Shown one piece after another: positions 7,404 to 15,283 of a stretch of 20,663 nucleotides of DNA. The first letter of the stretch is position 1, and each line of letters starts with the position of its first letter. The DNA is taken from the NCBI GenBank assembly GCA_910588285.1, contig CAJUQB010000080.1, positions 1-20,663 of the forward strand. Reading direction: 5' to 3'. The DNA comes from an uncultured Lachnospiraceae bacterium (GTDB lineage: Bacteria > Bacillota > Clostridia > Lachnospirales > Lachnospiraceae). The notes below the pieces were generated by a model that worked only from the letters and a program-made list of their open reading frames with translations, was not told the DNA's origin and did not search any database. The translations under genes were made by a program, and so were the position numbers.

Positions 7404-7432
7404 TTGCCCTGTTTCCGTTTCTGGCTTATACT
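7404..7432 (+). promoter_or_regulatory. Sigma-A-type promoter for the polysaccharide deacetylase
   Basis: TTGCCC (7404-7409), 17-nt spacer, TATACT (7427-7432), about 38 nt before the ATG at 7471. A second possibility is TTGTCG (7325-7330) with the TATAGG at 7348-7353, at the right tip of the palindromic element. Confidence 0.55.
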
Positions 7433-7470
7433 GGATATATCAGTTTTCACCCAGGAAGGAGTTTTTACAA

Positions 7471-8481
7471 ATGAAACGTCGGATTTTTTCGATTATTTTG
7501 ACCTTAACAGCCCTGGCTCTTGCGCTGCTGCTGGGATTTACCTTCTATGAGAACCAGCTGCTGAAGGAAGATGCCCAAAACTACACCAAGCAGCGGCGGG
7601 CCAGTATGCATCAGATAGAAGAAATGAACAATGCCCTGGAGGAACAGGAAACCAGCATCACAGACCATAAAACCAGCATTGCGGATAAGGACGCTTATAT
7701 CGAGGGCCAGAATGCCTATATTGAGGAGCTTACCGCCCAGCTCCAGGAGCTGATGAATCAGGGACAGCGGGACGAAGAAACGGATGCTTCCGGCTCCTCC
7801 TACGCAAAGGATTATCCGGAGCTTTATTCCCAGCGCGAATACGACCTCCGGAACGGTACGCGGACAGAGACAGGCAAAAAGACTGTCTACCTCACCTTTG
7901 ACGACGGCCCCTCGGATCTGACTCCCCAGGTTTTGGACCTGCTGGATCAGTACCAGGCAAAAGCAACTTTTTTTGTGGTATACAAGGAAAACAAAAGGTA
8001 CACCCAATACCTTTCGGAGATTGTAAGAAGGGGCCATACCCTGGCCCTCCATTCCTACAGCCATGATTATAAGAAAATCTATGCCTCCACAGAGGCCTTT
8101 CTGGCAGACTACGACAAGGTCTATGCCTGGGTCTATGAGGAGACCGGCCAGCGCCCCGCCCTCTACCGTTTTCCCGGAGGCAGCACCAATGCCAAAAAGG
8201 CCTCCGCCTCCGGGATCAAGGCCGAGATGGCCCGGAGAGGCTTCTCCTACTACGACTGGAATGTCAGCTCCGGGGACGGCAGCAACCTCACCACCACGGA
8301 GAATATCATTGACAATATCTGCTCCAATGTGGAAAATTTCTCCTTTCCCGTGGTGCTGATGCATGACGGCCCCGGCAAAGAGGCCACTCTGGCGGCCCTT
8401 CCCACCGTCCTGGAGAATCTGAAAAATATGGGCTATTCCTTTGAATCCCTGAATGAATATATGGAGCCCATTCAGTTCTAA
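7471..8481 (+). CDS. Membrane-anchored polysaccharide deacetylase (NodB domain, PgdA-like)
   Basis: A 336-residue protein with an N-terminal signal anchor (about 4-26), a charged coiled-coil stalk (about 40-105, with repeated TSITDHKTSIADKDAYIEGQ-type heptads), and an extracellular carbohydrate esterase family 4 domain. All five motifs are present: TFDDGP (D144, D145), the metal histidines in HSYSH (H194, H198), RFPGG (R233), DWN (D262-N264) and LMHD (H298). It should remove N-acetyl groups from peptidoglycan or another surface glycan, a change that protects against lysozyme. The start is ATG 7471 with AAGGAG at 7456-7461; an in-frame GTG at 7393 lies upstream of the promoter. Its position next to a peptide-antibiotic-sensing module suggests envelope defence, but it is transcribed separately. 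Confidence 0.92.
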   Translation: MKRRIFSIILTLTALALALLLGFTFYENQLLKEDAQNYTKQRRASMHQIEEMNNALEEQETSITDHKTSIADKDAYIEGQNAYIEELTAQLQELMNQGQRDEETDASGSSYAKDYPELYSQREYDLRNGTRTETGKKTVYLTFDDGPSDLTPQVLDLLDQYQAKATFFVVYKENKRYTQYLSEIVRRGHTLALHSYSHDYKKIYASTEAFLADYDKVYAWVYEETGQRPALYRFPGGSTNAKKASASGIKAEMARRGFSYYDWNVSSGDGSNLTTTENIIDNICSNVENFSFPVVLMHDGPGKEATLAALPTVLENLKNMGYSFESLNEYMEPIQF

Positions 8482-8523
8482 TTAATGGGAGCTCTCGGCA
8501 GATCACAGTGTACCTGTCCCCCT

Positions 8524-9429
8524 CTATTCCTTCACGCCTCCCAGCGCAATCCCGGCTACAAAGGCCTTCTGAAAAAAGGGATAGAGAATCATCACCGGCA
8601 GAATGCCAATCACCGCCATGGTCATGCGAATGGAGCTTCCCGGCATCTTGGCAATGGTTTCCGCCACCCCCGCCTGGCCGGCCATGCTGGACAGATTGCT
8701 GATATTATCAATAATGCTCTTCAAGAACTGCTGCAGGGTGTACAGCTTTGTATCGCTGATATAATAGAGCCCGTTGGTCCAGTCATTCCAATACCCCAGC
8801 CCCACCATCAGCCCGATGGTGGCCAGAATGGGCAGGGACAGGGGCAGCACAATCTTAAAATAGATGTAAAATTCCCCCGCTCCGTCTATCTTTGCAGCCT
8901 CTATCAACGCCGGATGGATGTTGGATGCAAAATTATTTTTGTACAGCATAATATAGAAGCCATTGAAAATCAGGGTGGGAAAGATCAGCCCGAATATGGT
9001 ATTCTTCACCCCAAAGGCCGTGGTCCACATGATGTAGCTTGGCACAATGCCTCCGTTGAACAGCATACAGAAAAATACCATCAGGGTCAGGGCCTTTCCC
9101 CGCCGGTAATCCTTCCGGGACAGCCCCCAGCCCAGCATCGGCCCGATCAGCAGACTGATGCTGGTGCCGATTATGGTAGTCAGAAATGTCATCCCATAGG
9201 CCCGGAGAATCCTGGCCCCGTTGGAGCCAAACAGGTACTGGTAGGAATACACCGAGAATTTCTTTGGCACAAAGCTGTACCCCTCTGTCAAGAGGGTGGC
9301 CTCGTCCGTAAAGGAGGAGGAGACCAGCAGCAAAAAGGGCAGGATCGCCAGCAGGGCAAAAATGCTTAAGAGAAAGATCACCAAAACCTGATACCGCTTG
9401 TCGGATGCGCTTTTTACACTTGAATCCAT
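8524..9429 (-). CDS. Sugar ABC transporter permease (LplC/CUT1 type)
   Basis: A 301-residue inner permease with six predicted helices and the EAA loop that docks on the ATPase (EAAKIDGAGEFYIYFKIVLP). The family usually imports oligosaccharides or glycosides with an LplB-like partner, a lipoprotein binding protein and a shared, separately encoded ATPase; no ATPase is in this operon. The start ATG 9429 has a GGGGGAA ribosome-binding site. It is the last gene of the six-gene operon, 15 nt after the other permease. On the other side, 42 bp separate its end from the convergent deacetylase, with no clear terminator. Confidence 0.9.
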   Translation of the reverse strand: MDSSVKSASDKRYQVLVIFLLSIFALLAILPFLLLVSSSFTDEATLLTEGYSFVPKKFSVYSYQYLFGSNGARILRAYGMTFLTTIIGTSISLLIGPMLGWGLSRKDYRRGKALTLMVFFCMLFNGGIVPSYIMWTTAFGVKNTIFGLIFPTLIFNGFYIMLYKNNFASNIHPALIEAAKIDGAGEFYIYFKIVLPLSLPILATIGLMVGLGYWNDWTNGLYYISDTKLYTLQQFLKSIIDNISNLSSMAGQAGVAETIAKMPGSSIRMTMAVIGILPVMILYPFFQKAFVAGIALGGVKE

Positions 9430-9444
9430 GACAATTCCCCCTTT

Positions 9445-10821
9445 CTAAAATAATGCGTTCTCACGGTCATAGCGGCGGACCAGCATATTCACCGTAAATA
9501 CAAGGACAAATCCCACAATGGCCTGGTAGGTGCTGCCTGCCGACGCAACAGATACATTGTTGAGCACCATCAGGCACCGGTACACATAGGTGTCCACCGT
9601 GTTGGTTACGTTGTACAGAGCCCCTGAATCCAGGGGAACCTGATAGAACAGGCCGAAATCCGAATAGAAGATCCGTCCCACCTGCAGAAGCATCAGGGTG
9701 ATCACCGTGGGCTTTAACATAGGAAGCGTCACGAAGCGGATCTGCTGCCATTTGGAGGCTCCGTCCACCTTGGCCGCCTCATAGATGCTGTGATCAATGC
9801 TGACAATGGACGACAGGAAGATGATGGAATTGTAGCCTACCTGCTTCCACACATAGATAAAGACCAGAATAAAAGGCCAGTACACGGATTTCTGATAAAA
9901 ATTGATCTCATTGCCCTCTCCCAGAAGGTGGTTCACCATCCCGGTCTCATTGCTGAGCAGGGCGTACACAATATAAGCCACAATTACCATGGAAATCAGC
10001 TGGGGCAGAAGAATACTGGTCTGAAAAAATTTCTGCAGGGCTCTGCTGAAAATATCCGCCAGACAGATCCCCACAATCACCCCCATCAGAATTCCAAGAA
10101 TGATGAAGGTGGCGTTATACAACAGGGTATTTCTTGTAATCAGGAAGGCGTCGCTCTGAAAAAAGCTTCCGTTGTGAGCAAAAAGCATTTTAAAATTCGA
10201 CAGCCCCACCCAGGGACTCTTCCAGACCCCCACACTGTAGTCCACCTTTTTAAAGGCAATGGTAATGCCAAACATGGGAATGTAATTGTTGATGATAAAA
10301 TACAGCATCCCCGGAAGCACCATAAAATCAATGGTCACAAGGACCTTTAGCCGCCACAGGATGTACAGCCCCAGCACCAATGTCAGGATTGTAAAGCATA
10401 GAATAAGGATGCTTCCGTAATTTACCCCCGGGCTTTTTGCCCTGCGCAGCACATTTTTCAAATCCATGGCAAAGGTGATATTTCCCACCAGAGACACAAT
10501 GGAGCCTATGGTAAGCAGCCCGAAGGAAAGCTTTTTGCCCAGGGCACCGTTTAGAAGGGTTCCGGCCAGAATCAGCAGCAATCCTGCCAGGATCAGAATC
10601 ACCGGAATGCCTGTCTCAATCATCACCTTCCCGCCGCAGACCGTAGCCCCGGTAAGAAATTCCAGCCCGGTCAGGGTGTACACCTGGCTCCTGTAAGTAT
10701 AGCTTGCAAAGGGGAAGAGAAACAACGCCAGGCACAGCGCTGTCAGCCCCGCCAGGACCAGACGCGTCCACAGCCTTCCACAGAGGATCTGCTCCACAAG
10801 GTTCCCGCCTGTTTTTCTCAT
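9445..10821 (-). CDS. Sugar ABC transporter permease (LplB type) with extra four-helix N-terminal domain
   Basis: Residues from about 160 to 458 are a normal LplB-like permease (MVLPGMLYFIINNYIPMFG at the start, SPWVGLSNF, and EAA loop EAAKVDGASKWQQIRFVTLP). In front of it are about 158 additional residues predicted to form four membrane helices (about 20-40, 72-90, 98-118, 137-157), with a conserved-looking loop TGLEFLTGATVCGG. LplB proteins usually start at the later point with about 300 residues. The start is ATG 10821, 8 nt after GGAGG; GTG 10830 is closer than a ribosome allows. It begins 5 nt after the stop of the deglycosidase alpha gene. The extra domain could be a substrate-entry, sensing or regulatory part; I do not recognise it. 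Confidence 0.88.
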   Translation of the reverse strand: MRKTGGNLVEQILCGRLWTRLVLAGLTALCLALFLFPFASYTYRSQVYTLTGLEFLTGATVCGGKVMIETGIPVILILAGLLLILAGTLLNGALGKKLSFGLLTIGSIVSLVGNITFAMDLKNVLRRAKSPGVNYGSILILCFTILTLVLGLYILWRLKVLVTIDFMVLPGMLYFIINNYIPMFGITIAFKKVDYSVGVWKSPWVGLSNFKMLFAHNGSFFQSDAFLITRNTLLYNATFIILGILMGVIVGICLADIFSRALQKFFQTSILLPQLISMVIVAYIVYALLSNETGMVNHLLGEGNEINFYQKSVYWPFILVFIYVWKQVGYNSIIFLSSIVSIDHSIYEAAKVDGASKWQQIRFVTLPMLKPTVITLMLLQVGRIFYSDFGLFYQVPLDSGALYNVTNTVDTYVYRCLMVLNNVSVASAGSTYQAIVGFVLVFTVNMLVRRYDRENALF

Positions 10822-10826
10822 ATCCC

Positions 10827-11933
10827 TCACCTCCCCAGGCCTTCTGCCGGTGCCTGCGAAACGCTGCCCTCCTCCTTGCCTATTTCCGTAAGGAGACGTT
10901 TCAGCATCTCATGATGACGCCTGACCTGCTCCACCTCATCTGCCAGCCCCTCAAGGCCCAGATCCTGCTGGTCCCGCTGTCCCTCATATTCCGAGTTGAT
11001 ATAGCCGTCATAGCCCCACTGAAGAAGCTGCCGGATGGGCCCTTCATAGTCCATGCACACATCCTCATAGCGCCCCGGCTGCTGGGGAATCTCTGTCATA
11101 TCGTAAAACTTTCCGTGGATGCTGATGATATAGGGCACAATCTCCCTTAGATCCTCCGGGCGGGCCACCGGCTCATGGATAGCGATCCGCTCCATGGACA
11201 TGACCGTCATCTCCCCATCGGGATACTTCTCTCTGGCCAGCTCCACCAGTTCGTCAAAGGAATAGTTTTTACGGTTTTCCACCAAAAAATCCACTTCCTC
11301 CGGATATTTTGCCTGGCGCCTCTCATATGCTACGGTGACCTTCGAGGCCTTGTGCTGAAAGATCCCAAAATCCGGAATCAGGCCCACATAAGGGCTTCCC
11401 GTCTCCTGCCGCAGATCAAGAATCTGCTCCACCATGGAAAAATCCCGTACTGCCGCCATGCCGTATTTATTTTTCTTCCTGTTTCCGGGCCGGATGGGAA
11501 TGGGGAAATGGATCTCCTTGCCGATGCGCACATTGTACTTCTCCGCTGTGGGAAGGGCCAGCCGAATCACCTCAATGGGTACGCTGCTCAAGGTCCGTAC
11601 ATTTTCAAATCCCATGGCCGCTGCAATCCGGATATCGTTTTTCAGCCGTTCTGCCGCCTCCCTGTGATTCATCACATGATCCCGGAACTGGAGCACATCC
11701 AAAAATACGTCCATGGTCACCGCCTTCATATGGTAACGGGCCATCTCATTGTTCCAGGCAAACAGGAACTGTGGGGTGGGAAAGGGATACTTGGGGATCA
11801 GATTATCCGCAATGATTTCAATGCCGTCCGTTCCAAGGGCATGGCGCACCTCCCCAATCATATCCTTAAAATCCATCCGATGAAAAAACTGTTCCTGCTG
11901 GTAGCTGTACAAAGATACCCCTCTCTTAATCAT
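10827..11933 (-). CDS. C-glycoside deglycosidase alpha subunit-like (sugar isomerase/epimerase TIM barrel)
   Basis: A 368-residue AP-endonuclease-2-type TIM barrel. Candidate metal ligands stand at the usual strand ends: E140 in GKEIHFP, D188 in LIPDFGIFQ, H273 in SIHGKFYD and E315 in INSEYEGQR; H142 in EIH is placed for a catalytic base. In gut C-glycoside deglycosidases (DgpB/C of strain PUE, the Eubacterium cellulosolvens enzyme) such a barrel binds Mn and, with a small beta subunit, cleaves the C-C bond of a 3-oxo-glucoside. Here the gene just before it encodes just such a small protein, overlapping by 8 bp. The start ATG 11933 has GGAGG 8 nt upstream. A plain sugar-phosphate isomerase/epimerase role is the alternative, but the paired beta subunit argues against it. 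Substrate is unknown. Confidence 0.78.
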   Translation of the reverse strand: MIKRGVSLYSYQQEQFFHRMDFKDMIGEVRHALGTDGIEIIADNLIPKYPFPTPQFLFAWNNEMARYHMKAVTMDVFLDVLQFRDHVMNHREAAERLKNDIRIAAAMGFENVRTLSSVPIEVIRLALPTAEKYNVRIGKEIHFPIPIRPGNRKKNKYGMAAVRDFSMVEQILDLRQETGSPYVGLIPDFGIFQHKASKVTVAYERRQAKYPEEVDFLVENRKNYSFDELVELAREKYPDGEMTVMSMERIAIHEPVARPEDLREIVPYIISIHGKFYDMTEIPQQPGRYEDVCMDYEGPIRQLLQWGYDGYINSEYEGQRDQQDLGLEGLADEVEQVRRHHEMLKRLLTEIGKEEGSVSQAPAEGLGR

Positions 11934-12399
11934 TCTTTGTTCCTCCCTCCTGCAGCTTTAAGGTATATGCAAAGATCCCGGCAGACTTTCCGCTGCTCTC
12001 TGCCCCGCCCGGTATGGGGGGATTCTGCACCCATTCTTCATCGTGGAGCCCGTAGCCATACTGCATCAAAATAGATTGCTGCAGCCCAAGCTCATGAAGC
12101 CCCGGCTTAAGTCCACCCTCCTTCTTGATATGGACAATGGCCTCGTCGTCGTAATCCCAGTGCTCCCACACACATTCCTTCAATTCCCCAAAGGTTCTGG
12201 GGCTCTTGCCGTTCACCTCAAAGGTCTGGCACTCTCTGCCGTACTCCTGTCCGTCACAGACCACATAATAGCCGTTGTGAAGGGACAGAAAGCACCCCCG
12301 GTAATCGGCGATGCGGACCGCAAACTGAAAGCCCACTGCCTTCCCGTCCTGAATATCATTTTTCAGACTGTCGGAACGAACCAGAAAATTATCAAACAT
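11926..12399 (-). CDS. C-glycoside deglycosidase beta subunit-like (DUF6379)
   Basis: A 157-residue all-beta protein without signal peptide. The pattern GFQFAVRIADYRG, a V-C-DGQE segment, FGELKE, a tryptophan-rich CVWEHWDYDDEA block, and GGLKPGLHELGLQQ followed by a tyrosine-glycine stretch agree with the DUF6379/C-deglycosylation beta-subunit family as I remember it. In known enzymes the beta subunit forms a jelly-roll that closes over the alpha active site; neither chain works alone. The 8-bp overlap with the alpha gene (stop TAA at 11926-11928, next ATG at 11933) fits production of a fixed-ratio complex. The ribosome-binding site (AAAGGA) is weak. It is the third gene of the operon, after a GC-rich hairpin that may lower expression compared with the binding protein. 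Confidence 0.75.
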   Translation of the reverse strand: MFDNFLVRSDSLKNDIQDGKAVGFQFAVRIADYRGCFLSLHNGYYVVCDGQEYGRECQTFEVNGKSPRTFGELKECVWEHWDYDDEAIVHIKKEGGLKPGLHELGLQQSILMQYGYGLHDEEWVQNPPIPGGAESSGKSAGIFAYTLKLQEGGTKND

Positions 12400-12433
12400 A
12401 TATTCTTTTTCCTTTCTTCCAAATATAGTTACA

Positions 12434-12453
12434 GGGCCGGGTAAACCCGGCCC
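12434..12453 (-). terminator. GC-rich hairpin after the binding-protein gene
   Basis: GGGCCGGG-TTTA-CCCGGCCC on the minus strand, 8 GC pairs with a tetraloop, beginning about 20 nt after the binding-protein stop. The following bases (TGTAACTATATTT) are not a proper T-run, so it is more likely a partial terminator or an mRNA 3'-end stabiliser than a full stop. Such hairpins are common between abundant binding proteins and less-needed permeases. Confidence 0.55.
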
Positions 12454-12474
12454 CGCGAAACAATCCTTCGTCTT

Positions 12475-14112
12475 CTACTGGTTGGCCGCCACCCAGTCAT
12501 CCAGCTGCTGCTGATATGCGTCGATCAGCTTCTGGATCCCGGCTGCTGTCAAGGCGTCCAGGAACTCCTGATAGTAGGTGTCAAAATCCCCGCCGCTGGC
12601 GCCGGAAAGCACGGTTCCCTTGTACTGCTCAAATACGTTGACCACAGCGGTCAGCTCCTGCTCCAATTTGCTGTTATCCACATTGAATCCAAGGAAGGGT
12701 GAAATCTCGATGGTCTCGTTCTGCTTGCGCTGTACCTCCCGGATATCTGCGCCGGCTCCCTCCCAGGGAACGGTATTGATCCGGCTCCCGTACAGGAAAT
12801 CCGCAATGTGATACAGACAATTCTCGGAGCTTACCCCTTCCGGATAGGTGGCTGTTCCGTCCTCGTTCAGGACATAATCCCGTCCCTCAATGCCCCAGGA
12901 CAGCAGGGTACTGATCTCTCCGTCCGTGTACAGAAGGTTCAGGAATTTCATGGCGGCTTCCGGCTCTGTGGCGGTTACCGGAATCCCGAAGCCAAATTTG
13001 GTCAGTACGCCGGTGGCAGCCATAGGATTGGCCACTGCCTTGATCACAACCATGTCTTTTCCCACGGCTGCGATCTTTTCCGATTCCCCGCCGATCTCCA
13101 CGCAGGTGGCCAGAGCAGACCCCACGCCGTTTTTCATCAATGTTGTTCCGAAATCCTGGGCCGTGGCCGCATCCTTGTAGATCAGGCCCTTCTCATACCA
13201 GTCTGCAGCTCTTTTCAAAACGGTTTTCACATCCTCGTTAAAATAGAGGCATTCGATCTTTCCTGTCTCCGTGTTCCCCATAAACAGGTTGGCCGCGTCT
13301 CCTACATTGTCGTATACATAATTATCCGCAAAGGCGTCCGCTGCCATAATTCCCGGATTGGCCAAAAGGGTTCCTCCATTTACGTCGGAGTTGACAAGGC
13401 CCTGCCCGGTGGCATCGGCTACCGCCGTCATGATCTCCTCCAGCTCCGTCCAGGTGGTACAGTTTTCTGCCTTCTCCACCATGTCTACCTGCTCCAGGTA
13501 ATCCTTCCGGATAAAAATGTACACCATCTGTCCCAGGGGGCCGTAGGTGCCTACCCCATAGACCTTGCCGTCCTTGGATGTAGCCGCCAGAAGCTCATCC
13601 CCCAGCGTCTCCTGAATGGCCGGCCCGTATTCCTGCACCAGCTCCGTGATATCCATCAGCTGCCCCTGGGCCATCATAGTGTTATAGGTGGTGCTTGGGT
13701 TGGGCGTAAACATCATCAGATCCAAAGTCTCGTTTCCGGTAATCATCATGGGCACCTGGGTGCCATAGGAAGCGGAATCAATCCACTGAAGATGAACCGT
13801 CACGTTGATCTTACTCTCTGTAATCTCATTGACTGCCTCCTGGACAGCTGCATAGCCGCTCTCCTCCACCGTGCCCAGGGTCCGAAGGACCACCGTGATC
13901 TCCGCCCCTTCCTCTGCCGGCTCCTGCCCTTCCTCTGCCGGCTCCTGCCCTTCCTCTGCCGGCTCCTGTCCCTGGGCTTCTCCTCCCGGATCCGACGGCG
14001 CCTCCTGCTGTTGGGAATTTCCTGCATTCTCGGAATTCCCTCCGCAGCCGGCTGCCAGACCGGCCAGCATAGCTGCTGCCAAAACCATTGATACCCACTT
14101 TTTCAGTTTCAT
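12475..14112 (-). CDS. Extracellular solute-binding lipoprotein (LplA/CUT1 family)
   Basis: A 545-residue lipoprotein: basic start MKLKKW, hydrophobic stretch, and lipobox LAAGC with the lipidated Cys at 23. A low-complexity acidic linker follows (about 24-70, including three GQEPAEE repeats), then a two-lobe binding domain from about 71. The C-terminal part (FLDALTAAGIQKLIDAYQQQLDDWV) resembles the DUF3502 tail typical of LplA-like proteins. It should capture a glycoside or oligosaccharide outside the membrane and hand it to the two permeases downstream. The start ATG 14112 has a strong AAAGGAGG. It is 27 nt after the amidohydrolase and is followed by the hairpin at 12434, which may allow higher expression of this gene. 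Confidence 0.92.
   Translation of the reverse strand: MKLKKWVSMVLAAAMLAGLAAGCGGNSENAGNSQQQEAPSDPGGEAQGQEPAEEGQEPAEEGQEPAEEGAEITVVLRTLGTVEESGYAAVQEAVNEITESKINVTVHLQWIDSASYGTQVPMMITGNETLDLMMFTPNPSTTYNTMMAQGQLMDITELVQEYGPAIQETLGDELLAATSKDGKVYGVGTYGPLGQMVYIFIRKDYLEQVDMVEKAENCTTWTELEEIMTAVADATGQGLVNSDVNGGTLLANPGIMAADAFADNYVYDNVGDAANLFMGNTETGKIECLYFNEDVKTVLKRAADWYEKGLIYKDAATAQDFGTTLMKNGVGSALATCVEIGGESEKIAAVGKDMVVIKAVANPMAATGVLTKFGFGIPVTATEPEAAMKFLNLLYTDGEISTLLSWGIEGRDYVLNEDGTATYPEGVSSENCLYHIADFLYGSRINTVPWEGAGADIREVQRKQNETIEISPFLGFNVDNSKLEQELTAVVNVFEQYKGTVLSGASGGDFDTYYQEFLDALTAAGIQKLIDAYQQQLDDWVAANQ
13909..13971 (-). repeat. Three 21-bp tandem repeats in the lipoprotein linker
   Basis: Three copies of a 21-bp unit (13909-13929, 13930-13950, 13951-13971, one substitution in the last) encode GQEPAEE three times at residues 48-68. 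Copy number can change by slippage without shifting the frame, altering the distance between the membrane anchor and the binding domain. Confidence 0.9.
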
Positions 14113-14139
14113 AAATATGTCCTCCTTTGCTTTTGTTGA

Positions 14140-15123
14140 TCACAGCTTCAACAGCTGCGATGCATTCTCATAACAAATTTGCTCCAGCTCCCTTTGGCTT
14201 AGGCCGCTGTTCTCCACCTGGCGGGCTGCCTGCTCCATAGGAAAATGGGGATAATCGGAAGCGAACATCAAGTGATCTGCTCCCAGAGCCTCCACCGCAC
14301 ACCGCATGGTCTCCGGCCGGTAGCCCCCGCTGGTGGTAATATAGAGGTTTCTCTTGAGATAGAAGGAGGGCGGGTTTGTGATCTTTCCTTTTTCCCAGAT
14401 CCTTCTCCCCTCATATCCTTCATCCAAACGCCCCAGCATATAGGGCAGCATTTCTCCCATATGGCCGATTACCACCTTCAGCCTGGGATGACGCTCAAAC
14501 ACACCCCCAAAGACCATCCGAAGGATGTGGGTCGCCGTCACGCAGCCCCAGTTCCAGGTGTTCCCCAGAAGCTCCTCATACCCTTCGTACATCCGGATCT
14601 GATCTGCCTCCGGATTGGAAGGGTGCATATAAAAGGGCACATCCAGTTCTTCCAGCTTGTCCCATACCGGGTCGTATTTTTCCTCGTCGTAATAGGAAAA
14701 ATGTGTATGTCCATGGACAAAGCCTCCCACAAATCCCTGCTCCTTTACCCGCAGCGCCAGCTCGTCAGCCGCAGCCTTCGGATCCTGCATGGGAAGAATC
14801 GCAAAGGCTTTGAAATGCTCCATGTTCCGGCCAACCATCTCCTGGGCCATGTCGTTGATGGTCTTTGCCATTCGGATAGCTTCCCTGGAATCCGTCAGAT
14901 ACTGTACCGCCTGGGTATCCGGAGACAGAATCTGCAGTACCACCTCATTTTCTTCCATCTTGGGAATCCGATATTCCTCTACCGGTGCAAAAAACCCGTG
15001 ATCCAGGTAATCCTTTCGCTTGGGATCCGTCAAAACCGGAAATCCCCGGTCCCGAAACGCTTCCTGGTCAAATTGTTCAAATAACTTATTACTAAAATGC
15101 TCTTCCAGTGCAATTTTGCGCAC
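14140..15123 (-). CDS. Amidohydrolase_2 (ACMSD/gamma-resorcylate decarboxylase-like) protein
   Basis: A 327-residue metal-dependent TIM barrel of the amidohydrolase_2 family. It resembles gamma-resorcylate decarboxylase along its length: LEEHF at the N terminus (E7 and H9 in the ligand positions), FYMHPSNP (H167), VIGHMGEMLPYM (H221) and FASDYPHFP (D290). Relatives decarboxylate aromatic acids without oxygen (2,6-dihydroxybenzoate, 5-carboxyvanillate), while others hydrolyse lactones. As first gene of an operon carrying deglycosidase-like subunits, it could act on an aromatic aglycone; that is inference. The start is GTG 15123, with AGGAGG 8 nt upstream and the peptide MRKIALEEHF starting like its relatives. 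It lies downstream of a promoter region containing two candidate operators. Confidence 0.85.
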   Translation of the reverse strand: MRKIALEEHFSNKLFEQFDQEAFRDRGFPVLTDPKRKDYLDHGFFAPVEEYRIPKMEENEVVLQILSPDTQAVQYLTDSREAIRMAKTINDMAQEMVGRNMEHFKAFAILPMQDPKAAADELALRVKEQGFVGGFVHGHTHFSYYDEEKYDPVWDKLEELDVPFYMHPSNPEADQIRMYEGYEELLGNTWNWGCVTATHILRMVFGGVFERHPRLKVVIGHMGEMLPYMLGRLDEGYEGRRIWEKGKITNPPSFYLKRNLYITTSGGYRPETMRCAVEALGADHLMFASDYPHFPMEQAARQVENSGLSQRELEQICYENASQLLKL

Positions 15124-15144
15124 CCTCTTCTCCTCCTGTCCGTT

Positions 15145-15182
15145 ATTATGTACATAATTTATTTTTTGTAATTTGTATTATA
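15145..15182 (-). promoter_or_regulatory. Operon promoter -10 and 14-bp palindrome in the leader
   Basis: A perfect TATAAT on the minus strand (15177-15182) lacks a good -35 at normal spacing. Between it and the GTG at 15123 lies the perfect palindrome ATTATGTACATAAT (15145-15158), placed just after the expected transcription start. That position suits a repressor. It does not resemble the RpiR-type box at 15236-15270, so a second regulator is possible. Confidence 0.5.
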
Positions 15183-15235
15183 GTGTGATTTGAACAAGAA
15201 ATCCATTCCTGGAAAAGATAGAAATCATCAATTTC

Positions 15236-15270
15236 GGATAAAACTTATCAGAAATTGACAAGTTTTATCC
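15236..15270. promoter_or_regulatory. Inverted-repeat operator of the MurR/RpiR regulator
   Basis: GGATAAAACTTATCA (15236-15250) is inverted at 15256-15270 (read on the minus strand GGATAAAACTTGTCA), 14 of 15 matching, with a 5-nt spacer. The right arm covers the -35 of the regulator's promoter, so binding should repress the regulator itself. It also lies just upstream of the divergent operon, so it may control both. Confidence 0.7.
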
Positions 15271-15283
15271 CCTCTGATACAAT
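15255..15283 (+). promoter_or_regulatory. Strong sigma-A promoter of the RpiR regulator
   Basis: Consensus TTGACA (15255-15260), 17-nt spacer, TACAAT (15278-15283). Transcription should start near 15290, so in-frame start codons upstream of that are not used. Confidence 0.8.

Noticed and set aside
7336..7470. Bce-type response-regulator box in front of the deacetylase
   Set aside because: TTACATCATTTACA at 7301-7314 has the first half but not the TGTAA half of the motif.
13909..13971. Tandem repeats as a CRISPR array
   Set aside because: The units are contiguous without spacers and translate in frame as a linker.
12808..14091. Long plus-strand ORF of 427 codons opposite the lipoprotein gene
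   Set aside because: It is the antisense of a clear lipoprotein gene, starts without a ribosome-binding site and has no recognisable domain.
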